Of a stretch of 64,000 nucleotides of DNA, positions 1 through 8,135 are shown one piece after another. The notes beneath the pieces were generated by a model that did no database searches, was not told where the DNA came from, and saw only the letters and a program-made list of their open reading frames with translations. Origin of the DNA: Aquabacterium sp. GTDB taxonomy: Bacteria; Pseudomonadota; Gammaproteobacteria; Burkholderiales; Burkholderiaceae_C. Position numbers and translations under genes: made by a program. The stretch is taken from contig JAKLLB010000013.1 in NCBI GenBank assembly GCA_023150345.1, positions 1 through 64,000 on the forward strand, in the 5' to 3' direction. The first letter of the stretch is position 1. Each line of letters opens with the position of its first letter.

Positions 1-396
1 TTCGACGCCACGCCCTATGCCGGCGACGCCTACTTCCAGGACTGGCCGCACACGCTCGAGCGCATCGCCGAGCTGGCGCCGCAGGCGCTGGTGCCGGGCC
101 GAGGCCCTGCGCTGGTGGGCGCCGAGCGCGTGGCGCGCGGGCTCGAGGTCACCGGCGCGTTCGTGCGCGACGTCTATGCCAGCGTCAGCGCGGGCGTGGC
201 CGCGGGCCACGACCTGAGGCGCGTCTATCGCGACACGCTGGACGCGCTGCGGCCGCGCTATGGTCAGTGGGTGATCTTCGATCACTGCATGCCCTTCGAC
301 GTCACCCGCGCCTACGACGAGGCCACGCAGCATCCCGATCCCCGCATCTGGACGGCCGAGCGCGACCGCCAGATGTGGCAGGCCCTGGAGGGCTGA
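1..396 (+). CDS. MBL-fold metallo-hydrolase, C-terminal part (5' end outside window)
   Basis: The frame is open from base 1 to the TGA ending at 396, so this is the last 131 residues of a longer protein. A 'VPGRGPAL' segment near residue 31 matches the PGHG-type turn of the metallo-beta-lactamase fold, with Arg where His is usual. It is followed by a helical tail containing 'YGQWVIFDHCMPFDVTRAYDEA'. The metal-binding HxHxDH motif would lie upstream of the window. It ends 5 bases before the fumarylacetoacetase gene, so the two are probably cotranscribed. The family assignment rests on the C-terminal third only; the substrate cannot be told. Confidence 0.6.
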   Translation, partial: FDATPYAGDAYFQDWPHTLERIAELAPQALVPGRGPALVGAERVARGLEVTGAFVRDVYASVSAGVAAGHDLRRVYRDTLDALRPRYGQWVIFDHCMPFDVTRAYDEATQHPDPRIWTAERDRQMWQALEG

Positions 397-401
397 GGAC
401 C

Positions 402-1736
402 ATGCCGCCGATCAACGAGACCCACGATCCGGCGTTGCGCAGCTGGGTCGGCTCAGCCCAGGAGCCGGGCTGCGACTTCCCGCTGCAGAACCTGCCGCAC
501 GCGGTGTTCCGGCGAGCCGGCAGCAGCGAACCCTGGCGCGGCGGCGTGGCCATCGGCGATCAGGTGCTCGACCTGGCCGCCGCCTTGGCCAGTGGCGCGT
601 TCGATGCTGCGTCGGCCGCCGCACGCGAGGCGCTGGCCGACGCAGCGCTCCCTGCGCTCAATGCCCTGATGGCCCGCAGCCCAGAAGACTGGAGCGCGCT
701 GCGTCTGGCGCTGTCGCGGGCGCTGCGCGAGGGCGCTGCCGCGCAGGCTCGGCTGGCCCCGGCCCTGGTGCCACAGGCACAGGTCGAGTACACGGTGCCG
801 GCCCACATCGGTGACTACACCGACTTCTACACCTCGGTGCACCATGCCACCAACATCGGCCGCCTCTTCCGGCCCGACCAGCCGTTGATGCCCAACTACA
901 AGTGGGTTCCGATCGGCTACCACGGTCGCGCCTCGACCATCGGGGTCTCCGGGCAGGCGTTCGCGCGGCCACAGGGGCAGACACTCCCCGCAGGCGCCAC
1001 GCAGCCGGTATTCGGCGCCTGCCAGCGCCTGGACTACGAACTGGAACTGGGCCTGTACATCGGGGCGGGCAACGCGCCGGGCGAGCCCATTCCAATTGGC
1101 CAGGCCGAGCGCCACCTGTTCGGCGTGTGCCTGCTCAACGACTGGTCGGCGCGCGACATCCAGGCCTGGGAGTACCAGCCGCTGGGGCCGTTCCTGTCGA
1201 AGAACTTTGCCACCACGGTTTCGCCTTGGGTGGTGACGCTGGAAGCGCTGGCGCCCTTTCGCGTGCCCTTCGTGCGCCCGGTCGAAGACCCGCAGCCTTT
1301 GCCCTACCTCGACGATGCCCAGCAGCGGCGAGCCGGTGCGATCGATGTCCAGCTCGAGGTCTGGCTCGAGACCGAGGCCAGCCGCGCGGCCGGGGGCGGC
1401 GCGATGCGACTGACCCGCACCAGCTACCGCCACGCCTACTGGACCCCGGCGCAACTGGTGGCGCATCACAGCGTCAACGGCTGCGCGCTCCAGCCGGGAG
1501 ACCTGCTGGGAACGGGCACGCTGTCGGGTCCCACGCCAGGCGAGGCCGGCGCCCTGATCGAGCTCACGCGCGGCGGCCGTGAGCCACTGGCACTGCCCGA
1601 CGGCTCCTCGCGCACGTTCTTGCGCGACGGCGACGCAGTCATCCTGCGCGGCTGGTGCGAAGCGCCGGGCGCGGCGCGCATCGGTTTCGGCGAGTGCCGC
1701 GGCACAGTGCTGCCAGCGAGGCACCCCGCTGGCTGA
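402..1736 (+). CDS. fahA: fumarylacetoacetase
   Basis: Encodes 444 residues, the usual length for bacterial fumarylacetoacetase, which splits 4-fumarylacetoacetate into fumarate and acetoacetate as the last step of tyrosine/homogentisate breakdown in the cytoplasm. The N-terminal domain shows the typical 'SWVGSAQ...DFPLQNLPHAVF'. The catalytic domain shows 'YTDFYTSVHHATNIG', the metal-binding 'YELELGLYIG', 'NDWSARDIQAWEYQPLGPFLSKNF' and 'GTLSGP'. The ATG at 402 follows TGAGGA and gives the family N-terminus. An in-frame upstream start at 267 would lie inside the preceding gene and is not used. Homogentisate dioxygenase is not in the window; hpd lies about 18 kb downstream on the other strand. 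Confidence 0.95.
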   Translation: MPPINETHDPALRSWVGSAQEPGCDFPLQNLPHAVFRRAGSSEPWRGGVAIGDQVLDLAAALASGAFDAASAAAREALADAALPALNALMARSPEDWSALRLALSRALREGAAAQARLAPALVPQAQVEYTVPAHIGDYTDFYTSVHHATNIGRLFRPDQPLMPNYKWVPIGYHGRASTIGVSGQAFARPQGQTLPAGATQPVFGACQRLDYELELGLYIGAGNAPGEPIPIGQAERHLFGVCLLNDWSARDIQAWEYQPLGPFLSKNFATTVSPWVVTLEALAPFRVPFVRPVEDPQPLPYLDDAQQRRAGAIDVQLEVWLETEASRAAGGGAMRLTRTSYRHAYWTPAQLVAHHSVNGCALQPGDLLGTGTLSGPTPGEAGALIELTRGGREPLALPDGSSRTFLRDGDAVILRGWCEAPGAARIGFGECRGTVLPARHPAG

Positions 1737-1802
1737 AGGCCGCCGGCAGCCGCAGCCGCGCGAGGTCCGGTTCGTCACCGAGCGGTGGTCCAATCGGCTG
1801 CC

Positions 1803-2891
1803 ATGAGCACGACCGACGAAGCTGGGAATGGCAGACAGTCGCAGCCTGCCGAGAAGGGGCGACTCCTTCCGCAGACAGTGACTGGCTACGGCACCGATGC
1901 CGATGGCCTGATCTGCGGCTACTTGTTCGAGCCCGGGCAGCCGGCCCGCACCGTGGGCTGCGAGGGCGCCCTGCGCTGGCTGGACAACGCCGCCGCGGGC
2001 GACGGCGCCTTCGTGTGGTTGCACTTCCATGCGGCCCACACGGGCGCACTGCCTTGGCTGCGGCAGCACGGGCAACTGCCTGAGGCGTTTTTCGCAGCGC
2101 TCAGTGCGGGGTCGCGTTCGAGCCGCATCGAGCGCGATGGCGAGACGCTGTTCGCCGTGATCAACGATGTCACGTTCCACTTCGGGTTCGATGCCAGCGA
2201 CATCGCCACGCTCTGGGTCAGTGCCGGGCCTCGGCTGGTGATCAGCGTGCGGCGTCAGCCGCTGCGTGCCATCGATCGCCTTCGAGCCGCCGTCAAGGAC
2301 GGCGAGGTCCTGCAGTCGAGCGTGGAACTGCTCGGCCACCTGCTGCACGACCAGGCCGATGAGTTGCAGCGCATCGCGCGAGAGGCCGGTGAGCGGGTCG
2401 ATGACATCGAAGACCAGTGGCTGGCGCACCGCCCAGGGTCCTATGCCACCGACCTGTCACGCCTGCGCCGCCTGACGATGCGCCTGCACCGCCTGCTGAC
2501 CCCGGAGCCCGGTGCGCTGGCGCGCGTGCTGGGCAGTCCGCCCGGCTGGCTGCACCCGATGCACCTGCAGCGCCTGCGCGAAGCCGGCGACGACTTCAAC
2601 GTCACGCTGCGCGACATCGCCACCCTGCAAGAACGCATCAAGCTCCTGCAGGACGAGGTGGCCTCGCGTGTGGCCGAGCAGAACAACCGCAGCCTGTTCC
2701 TGCTGACGATGGTGACCGTGCTGGCCCTGCCCATCAACCTGATGGCCGGTCTGCTCGGCATGAACGTCGGCGGCATACCACTGTCCGGGCACCCTGCCGG
2801 ATTCTGGTGGGTGCTGCTGGCCATTGCGGGCATCACCTGGGCGGTCGCGTGGCTGGCATTGCGCCGGCTGGCGCCGCGTCGCGGCTCCTGA
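1803..2891 (+). CDS. zntB: CorA/ZntB-family divalent cation transporter
   Basis: Encodes 362 residues with the 2-TM-GxN architecture: a long cytoplasmic alpha/beta and helical domain, then two C-terminal membrane segments near residues 300-320 and 333-355. The loop between them carries GMNVGGIP, the GxN signature in the form usual for ZntB-type proteins rather than the GMNF of classical CorA. Family knowledge suggests inner-membrane pentamers moving Zn2+ or Mg2+; the ion is not readable from sequence. A GTG at 1785 in frame is an alternative start. Neither start has a good Shine-Dalgarno. No metabolic link to its neighbours is evident. Confidence 0.82.
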   Translation: MSTTDEAGNGRQSQPAEKGRLLPQTVTGYGTDADGLICGYLFEPGQPARTVGCEGALRWLDNAAAGDGAFVWLHFHAAHTGALPWLRQHGQLPEAFFAALSAGSRSSRIERDGETLFAVINDVTFHFGFDASDIATLWVSAGPRLVISVRRQPLRAIDRLRAAVKDGEVLQSSVELLGHLLHDQADELQRIAREAGERVDDIEDQWLAHRPGSYATDLSRLRRLTMRLHRLLTPEPGALARVLGSPPGWLHPMHLQRLREAGDDFNVTLRDIATLQERIKLLQDEVASRVAEQNNRSLFLLTMVTVLALPINLMAGLLGMNVGGIPLSGHPAGFWWVLLAIAGITWAVAWLALRRLAPRRGS

Positions 2892-2959
2892 ACCTGCGGG
2901 TCGACGTCTGCCGCCGCAGCGGCACCCATCGCCATGCGGGCCGCATGGCAGCAGGGGCC

Positions 2960-2973
2960 GTCATCCGGATGAC
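2960..2973. repeat. 14-bp perfect palindrome upstream of the phytase-like gene
   Basis: GTCATCCGGATGAC is a perfect inverted repeat 51 bases before the start of the phytase-like lipoprotein gene. It could be an operator. Its TGTCAT/ATGACA edges recall Pho-box half-sites, but the arrangement is inverted rather than direct. Function unknown. Confidence 0.3.
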
Positions 2974-3024
2974 ACGCTGGCCGTGCACGCTGCCCGGTTT
3001 TGCATCGGGATGAGGAGCGTCGGC

Positions 3025-4950
3025 ATGCGCAGGATGGGTCACTGGGTGGTGTGGGGGTGCGGTGTTGTCTGGGTGCTGGGCGCTTGCTCGGGCAGTGGTG
3101 AGGCGCCGCGCGTCGATGCCCGCCTGCTCGACGGCGCGGTTCAGGGCGTGCGCTATGCCGCCGAACCCTCGGGCATCAGTGGCACGACCAGCGCCGAAGG
3201 TCGATTGAGTTGCGCCGAGGGCGACCGTGTGACCTTCACGGTTGGCGGTGTCGTGCTGGGTCAGGCCGTCTGCGCGGCCACCATCACGCCGATCGACTGG
3301 GCCGGCACCGACAAGCTCGACGCCCCGACACTGACCAACCGCCTGCTGTGGCTGCAACTGCTGGACGAGGACGACACCGCATCCAACGGCATCCGCATCA
3401 CCGACGCGGTGGCCCAGGCGCTGCAGGGGCGCAGCCTGGATTTCGGCGCCGCGCCGGTGGCCTTTGATGCAGCGGCAAAGGCGCTCTTGCCGGCCCAGGT
3501 CAACGACGTCCATGGCCAACCCTACGGCGCACGGGTGATCGGTGCCCGCCGGGCGCTGGCAGTCGAGCACTTCGAGGGCACGCTGGCCACGGCGCTGGGC
3601 CGGCGCGACACCAGCGCGACGAACCAGGTCAGCGCCGGCGGCGAGGTGCGCATCACCAAGTACACGTTGGCGGCATTGGCCAGTCAGGGCGTGCCCTACG
3701 AGGGCGACAACGCGGCGGCCAAGCGCGACTTCCCCACCGGCTTCGCACTGGCTGTGGGGTCGGGCCTGGCGTACAAGGGCACGACGGCCGACGGCACGCT
3801 CGAGTTCTGGGGCATCACCGATCGTGGCCCCAATGGCGACACGCCGAGTGCGCCGGTCCCCGGCAGCAGCACGAATGCCGTCACCAAGATGTTCCCGGCG
3901 CCCTCGTTTGCACCGACCATCGGAGTCATCGCGCTCGGCCGTGCCGGCGCGAGCATCACAGCGACGCTGCCCTTGAAGGTCGATGCCGTGGCCAAGGCCA
4001 CCGGCCGGCCACTGCCTGCCGGAGCTGTCGGCGCCAGCTCCGGCATCATCCAGAAGCGCTATGCCCCCGGTAATGCGCCCGGCAGCCTGCCTGCGGTGTT
4101 GAAGCATCGGCGCGCCAATCGCGGCATGGAGGGCCTGGCGCTGGACGCCGAGACGGGTCATCTCCTCGGCTTTCTGCAAAGCCCGATCGACCCGCTCGAT
4201 GCGGCCGGCAAGTCGATCGAGACCATCGACACGCAGGACCGCGACCGCGACGGCAAGTCCACCGACAAGGTGAAGGTGCGCGACTTCGCGCCTTTTGCGC
4301 GCTGGCTGGACTTCGACCCGGCGACCGAACAGTCACGGCTGTACGCCTATCCGCTGGACTACCCGCTGGCCGCGGCCGGCGGCCGCTGGGACCGCAATCG
4401 CACCGGCAGCGCCAAGCTGGGCGACCTGGTGGCACTGGGCCAAGGCCGCTACATCGTGATCGAGCAGGGCGCCGATCAGGACGGCAAGGTGCGCAACTTC
4501 CTGATGCTGGTGCAGCGCGCAACTGACGTGACCGACATTGCCGGACTGGGCTACGAGTTGGAGCAGAACGCGATCGATGGAGCAACCGCCTCGGCTGTGG
4601 CATGGACCGATGTGGTGCCCTTGAAGAAGACGCTGCTGCTCGACTTGAACGCCGCGGGCTGGATGGCCGAGAAGGCCGAGGGCCTCACGCTGGTGGACGC
4701 GCAGACGCTGGCGCTGATCAACGACAACGACTTCGGCCTGCGCTCCATCCTGTTCGATGCCGTGGGCAAGGAAGTGGCCGGTGACCCCACCGAGTGCACG
4801 GTGGACGCCGCCGGTGCCATCGTGGCCGACGGCAAGTGCGCCAGCGGCGCCGTCGGTGTGCGTGTGGCGCGTGGATCCGACACCGAGCGTCCGACCCGAG
4901 TCTGGTTGCTGCGCTTCCCCAAGGCGCTCACCGCGTACACAGTGCCCTGA
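3025..4950 (+). CDS. secreted lipoprotein, esterase-like activity of phytase family (PF13449-like)
   Basis: Encodes 641 residues. A hydrophobic N-terminus ends in a lipobox (V-L-G-A-C, Cys21), so the protein should be a lipoprotein facing the periplasm or outer membrane. An N-terminal segment (about 25-180) of unclear type is followed by a region with 'FWGITDRGPNGDTP', 'RRANRGMEGLALDAETGHLL' and a late 'LINDNDFGLR', the layout of the phytase-like esterase beta-propeller. The ATG at 3025 is chosen because GAGGAG lies 7 bases upstream; in-frame ATGs at 3010 and 3034 are alternatives. Next to the phosphonate cluster it may release phosphate from organic phosphates (inference). Confidence 0.75.
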   Translation: MRRMGHWVVWGCGVVWVLGACSGSGEAPRVDARLLDGAVQGVRYAAEPSGISGTTSAEGRLSCAEGDRVTFTVGGVVLGQAVCAATITPIDWAGTDKLDAPTLTNRLLWLQLLDEDDTASNGIRITDAVAQALQGRSLDFGAAPVAFDAAAKALLPAQVNDVHGQPYGARVIGARRALAVEHFEGTLATALGRRDTSATNQVSAGGEVRITKYTLAALASQGVPYEGDNAAAKRDFPTGFALAVGSGLAYKGTTADGTLEFWGITDRGPNGDTPSAPVPGSSTNAVTKMFPAPSFAPTIGVIALGRAGASITATLPLKVDAVAKATGRPLPAGAVGASSGIIQKRYAPGNAPGSLPAVLKHRRANRGMEGLALDAETGHLLGFLQSPIDPLDAAGKSIETIDTQDRDRDGKSTDKVKVRDFAPFARWLDFDPATEQSRLYAYPLDYPLAAAGGRWDRNRTGSAKLGDLVALGQGRYIVIEQGADQDGKVRNFLMLVQRATDVTDIAGLGYELEQNAIDGATASAVAWTDVVPLKKTLLLDLNAAGWMAEKAEGLTLVDAQTLALINDNDFGLRSILFDAVGKEVAGDPTECTVDAAGAIVADGKCASGAVGVRVARGSDTERPTRVWLLRFPKALTAYTVP

Positions 4951-5025
4951 TCGTGCCCCGCCGCGCCGGTCCAGGCGCGGGCCTGAGCGGCGCTCCGTTC
5001 GGCGGGGCGCCGCGAGACGGCGTGC

Positions 5026-5784
5026 TCAGCCGGCTGCGAGCTCGAATCGCTGCACCAGGCGCATCGGTGCCCACGGCGCATCCTCGCGGCACACGGCAAT
5101 CGCATGCGCGCGCAACGGCTGCTCCAGGGCTCGCGCAAAGTGGGCACGCGCCCGCGCCAGGAGCGCAGGCGCGCCGGCGGGCTCGCGATCGCTCAGCGTG
5201 AGATGGAAGCGCCAATGGTCCAGCACATGCGGGTAGCCCCAGCGGCGCAGCAGCGCGAGTTGCTCGTCGCGCTGCGCCAGAGGAATTGCCGAACCGCGGC
5301 GCTCGACCTCGGCCAGGTCCATCGGCGCTCGCCAGTCGTCGAGTTCGGTCACGCAGGCATCGGCCAGGCGCCGCAACGGGTGGCCCCGAGCCGGTGCGCT
5401 GGATGGCCGCAGAGCCAGGAAGCCCGCGAGCCAGTTCACCTGCAGCGGGGGCAGGGCGAAGTTGCGATGGCGTGCTGCCAGCGCCGCCACCGCCGACATG
5501 AAGCGGTCTTCGGTGCCAGCCACGCGCAGCGCCATCGGCGCCTTCAGCGTGGCGTGAAAGCCATAGCGCCAGGGGGCGCGCGCATGCTCGGGCGGGCGCT
5601 GCCCTGGCGCGTCGTCCCCCCGGGGATCGCGGCCCAGCCAAAGGCAGCCGGCTTCCCACAGCGGGTGGTCCGGCGCCGGCAGCCAGTAGATCGCCAGACG
5701 GGCGGTCGCCACCTGCCCAGCATGGGAAAGACGCGTGTCGATCACGGGCTCCCGCGAGGCTCTGGGCGGTGCTGATGCGCGCAT
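5026..5784 (-). CDS. DUF1045 phosphonate-operon protein, 2H phosphoesterase superfamily
   Basis: Encodes 252 residues with the two HxT motifs of the 2H phosphoesterase fold: H77-A-T79 in 'YGFHATLKAP' and H194-L-T196 in 'RFHLTLSD'. This matches the DUF1045 'putative phosphonate metabolism protein' family (TIGR03223) regularly found with C-P lyase genes. It is transcribed divergently from phnG across an 82-base region. 2H enzymes hydrolyse or form cyclic and 2'-5' phosphodiesters. No phnP (the usual 5-phosphoribosyl 1,2-cyclic phosphate phosphodiesterase) occurs here, so this protein could supply that step (inference). The N-terminus is about 24 residues longer than the conserved core, so a later start is possible. 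Confidence 0.85.
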   Translation of the reverse strand: MRASAPPRASREPVIDTRLSHAGQVATARLAIYWLPAPDHPLWEAGCLWLGRDPRGDDAPGQRPPEHARAPWRYGFHATLKAPMALRVAGTEDRFMSAVAALAARHRNFALPPLQVNWLAGFLALRPSSAPARGHPLRRLADACVTELDDWRAPMDLAEVERRGSAIPLAQRDEQLALLRRWGYPHVLDHWRFHLTLSDREPAGAPALLARARAHFARALEQPLRAHAIAVCREDAPWAPMRLVQRFELAAG

Positions 5785-5796
5785 GTGTGTCGTGGT

Positions 5797-5814
5797 CCTT
5801 CAATAAACCGTCAC
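5797..5814 (+). promoter_or_regulatory. candidate Pho box between DUF1045 gene and phnG
   Basis: CCTTCAATAAACCGTCAC resembles the PhoB box of two CTGTCAT-like 7-mers spaced 11 bases apart. TCA recurs at the right spacing with an AT-rich centre, and the second half CCGTCAC is a 6/7 match. It ends 52 bases before the phnG GTG and lies in the divergent promoter region. Identified by eye only. Confidence 0.4.
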
Positions 5815-5866
5815 GACCGGTCCCGATACTGCGACGCAATGGTAGACGCAGCAGGATGACGACGAA

Positions 5867-6334
5867 GTGACACGAGCGCAACTCGCGCCGCGGCAGGACT
5901 GGCTGTGGGCTCTGGTGCACGCCCCGCGCGAGCGGCTGCAGTCGGCAGCTGATCGGATGCTGTCGCCGCATCGCTTCGAAGGCCTGCGTGAACCTGAGAC
6001 CGGTTTGGTCATGGTGCGCGGACGCGTGGGGGGCACCGGCGACCCGTTCAACCTCGGCGAGGCCACGGTGACCCGCTGCGTGCAACGGCTGATCGACCCG
6101 CAGGGCATGCACTGCGTGGGCGTGGGCTATCGCCTGGGACGGGACCTCGAGCGGGTGCGCTGGATCGCTCAGTTCGACGCGTTGCTGCAGCATCCGGCAC
6201 ACCAGACGGACCTCCTGCGCTCGTTCATCGGCCCCTTGCGCGACGAGATCATTGCGACGCGGTCCGCGCACGCACGGGAGGTCGAGGCCAGCCGCGTCCA
6301 GTTCCAGACCCTCGATCCGCAGGTGGCATCGTGA
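5867..6334 (+). CDS. phnG: phosphonate C-P lyase system protein PhnG
   Basis: Encodes 155 residues, normal for PhnG, a core subunit of the C-P lyase complex (PhnG2H2I2J2) that couples phosphonate to ribose and breaks the C-P bond. The family-typical segment 'GTGDPFNLGEATVTRC' occurs near residues 62-77. The start is GTG at 5867; the ATG at 5856 runs into a stop at once. First gene of phnGHIJKLM, overlapping phnH by one base (TGATG). Confidence 0.93.
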   Translation: MTRAQLAPRQDWLWALVHAPRERLQSAADRMLSPHRFEGLREPETGLVMVRGRVGGTGDPFNLGEATVTRCVQRLIDPQGMHCVGVGYRLGRDLERVRWIAQFDALLQHPAHQTDLLRSFIGPLRDEIIATRSAHAREVEASRVQFQTLDPQVAS

Positions 6335-7023
6335 TGCTCGGTGCTCACACCGATGACCTGGACGTCCGATCCGGCTGGGCGGACCCGGTTGCGGATGCGC
6401 AGGCCGTCTTCCGCATGGTGTTGCTGGCGATGTCATTCCCCGGTCGGATCCAGTCTCTGCCGGCGCGGGTGACCGCGACCATGGGCGTGCCACAGGTCGC
6501 TACACCAGTGGCATGGCCGGCGGCGCTGGCGGCCGTGTCGCTGTGCCTGACGGACGCCGACACGCCGCTGTATCTGCACGGCACGCTGGATCAGTCCGGC
6601 GCGCGCCGGTGGCTGAAATTTCATGCCGGAGCGAGCGCCTGCGACGAACCCGGCGCAGCCGCGTTCTGGCTGGCCCGGGCCAGTGACCTGCCCACGTTGC
6701 CATGGGACGCGATGGCCCTGGGCACAGACGACGCGCCGCAAGTCGGCGCCACACTGTGCGTGGAGGTCGACGGCCTTGCCGATGAGCTCACTGCGGAAAT
6801 GCCACTGGCCGCCAGCGAGCCGCTTGCGCTTCGCCTGCGGGGCCCGGGCATTGCAGTCGATACCCAGGCCACCCGATCACTGGTGGTGGCGGGTCTGTCG
6901 CGCGACATGTGGTCGCGACGCGGGGCCATGGTGGAGTCGTTCCCGCGCGGGTTCGATCTCATCCTCACCTGCGGACCGCGACTGGCCGCCTTGCCGCGCA
7001 CCACCCGAGTGGAGCTGGCCTGA
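6334..7023 (+). CDS. phnH: phosphonate C-P lyase subunit PhnH
   Basis: Encodes 229 residues. PhnH is the PLP-transferase-fold scaffold subunit of the C-P lyase core and lacks a catalytic lysine in the known family. The N-terminal 'WADPVADAQAVFRMVLLAMSFPGR' and C-terminal 'GFDLILTCGPRLAALPRTTRVEL' are characteristic. ATG at 6334 overlaps the phnG stop; GTG at 6331 is an equally possible start one codon earlier. It ends in TGATG coupling to phnI. Confidence 0.93.
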   Translation: MLGAHTDDLDVRSGWADPVADAQAVFRMVLLAMSFPGRIQSLPARVTATMGVPQVATPVAWPAALAAVSLCLTDADTPLYLHGTLDQSGARRWLKFHAGASACDEPGAAAFWLARASDLPTLPWDAMALGTDDAPQVGATLCVEVDGLADELTAEMPLAASEPLALRLRGPGIAVDTQATRSLVVAGLSRDMWSRRGAMVESFPRGFDLILTCGPRLAALPRTTRVELA

Positions 7024-8135
7024 TGTATATCGCAGTCACCGGCGGCGAACGCGCGATCGAGGCATCGCGCGAGCTCCTGGCACAGGCGCGCCGCGGCGAC
7101 CCTTCGCTGCCCGAACTCGACGTGGCGCAACTGGCCGCCCAGCTCGGCATGGCCGTGGCCCGCGTCATGGCCGAAGGTTCGATGCACGACCCGGAGTTGG
7201 CGGCCCTCGCGCTGAAGCAGGCGCTGGGCGACGCGGTCGAAGCGGCGTTCCTGCTGCGCGCCTATCGCACGACGCTGCCCCGGTGGGGCTACACCGAGCC
7301 GGTGCAGACGCAGTCGATGACGGTGAGGCGCCGCGTGTCGGCGGTGTTCAAGGACCTGCCGGGTGGCCAGGTGCTGGGCGCGAGCTTCGACTACACCCAA
7401 CGACTGCTCGACTTCGACCTCCTGAAGCCGGCGTCGGCGGCTCCGCCGATCACGACCGGGGCGCCAGCCGGTAGCGACAAGCGCGAGCTGCCAGCGCAGC
7501 CACTGCCAGATGCGTTGCATGGCCTGGTGGCCGAGGGCCTGCTGGAGCCGGCTGTCACGACCACACAGTCGGCACCGCCGGACATCACGCGTGAGCCGCC
7601 GCACTTTCCGCTGCCTCGCAGCGCCCGCCTGCAGATGCTGGCGCGCGCGGACGAAGGCTGGCTGCTCGGCCTGGGCTATGCGACGCAGCGCGGCTATGCC
7701 AACGCCCATCCGTTCGCGGGCGAACTGCGCGTCGGCTCGGTCGCGGTGGAGTTCGTGCCGGACGAGCTGGGTTTCCCGATCGAACTGGGAGAGATCGACC
7801 TGACCGAGTGCCAGATGCTGGCTCAGTTCATCGGCCGCGACGAGCAGCCGCCGCAGTTCACCCGCGGCTACGGCCTGGTTTTCGGGCATGCCGAACGCAA
7901 GGCAATGGCAATGGCGTTGGTCGACCGCGCGTTGCGCGCCACGGAGCTTGGCGAGGCCGTCGAAAGCCCCACGCAGCTGCAGGAGTTCGTGTTGTCGCAG
8001 GGCGATGGCGATGCGGTCGAGGCATCGGGATTCGTGCAGCACCTGAAGCTGCCCCACTACGTGACCTTCGAGTCGGAACTGCAGCTGCTGCGCGCGTTGC
8101 GCGCGCGGCCGGCAGACCAGGAGTCACCGGCATGA
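7023..8135 (+). CDS. phnI: alpha-D-ribose 1-methylphosphonate 5-triphosphate synthase subunit PhnI
   Basis: Encodes 370 residues, close to the family length. With PhnG, PhnH and PhnL it displaces adenine from ATP by phosphonate to give ribose 1-phosphonate 5-triphosphate. The start 'MYIAVTGGERAIEAS' and the later 'EVDLTECQMLAQ'-type segment and 'GDGDAVEASGFVQHLKLPHYVTFESEL' (C-terminal) are diagnostic of PhnI. It is coupled on both sides: ATG shares a base with the phnH stop, and its own stop overlaps the phnJ start (ATG at 8132). Confidence 0.95.
   Translation: MYIAVTGGERAIEASRELLAQARRGDPSLPELDVAQLAAQLGMAVARVMAEGSMHDPELAALALKQALGDAVEAAFLLRAYRTTLPRWGYTEPVQTQSMTVRRRVSAVFKDLPGGQVLGASFDYTQRLLDFDLLKPASAAPPITTGAPAGSDKRELPAQPLPDALHGLVAEGLLEPAVTTTQSAPPDITREPPHFPLPRSARLQMLARADEGWLLGLGYATQRGYANAHPFAGELRVGSVAVEFVPDELGFPIELGEIDLTECQMLAQFIGRDEQPPQFTRGYGLVFGHAERKAMAMALVDRALRATELGEAVESPTQLQEFVLSQGDGDAVEASGFVQHLKLPHYVTFESELQLLRALRARPADQESPA

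Noticed and set aside
453-2429. Long - strand open frame opposite fahA and the ZntB-like gene
   Set aside because: Antisense shadow; no start signal, no domain, and both + strand genes are clear.
4955-5008. Inverted repeat GCCCCGCCG / CGGCGGGGC between convergent genes as a terminator
   Set aside because: The 36-base loop and absence of a T run make it a poor intrinsic terminator; such GC repeats are frequent by chance here.
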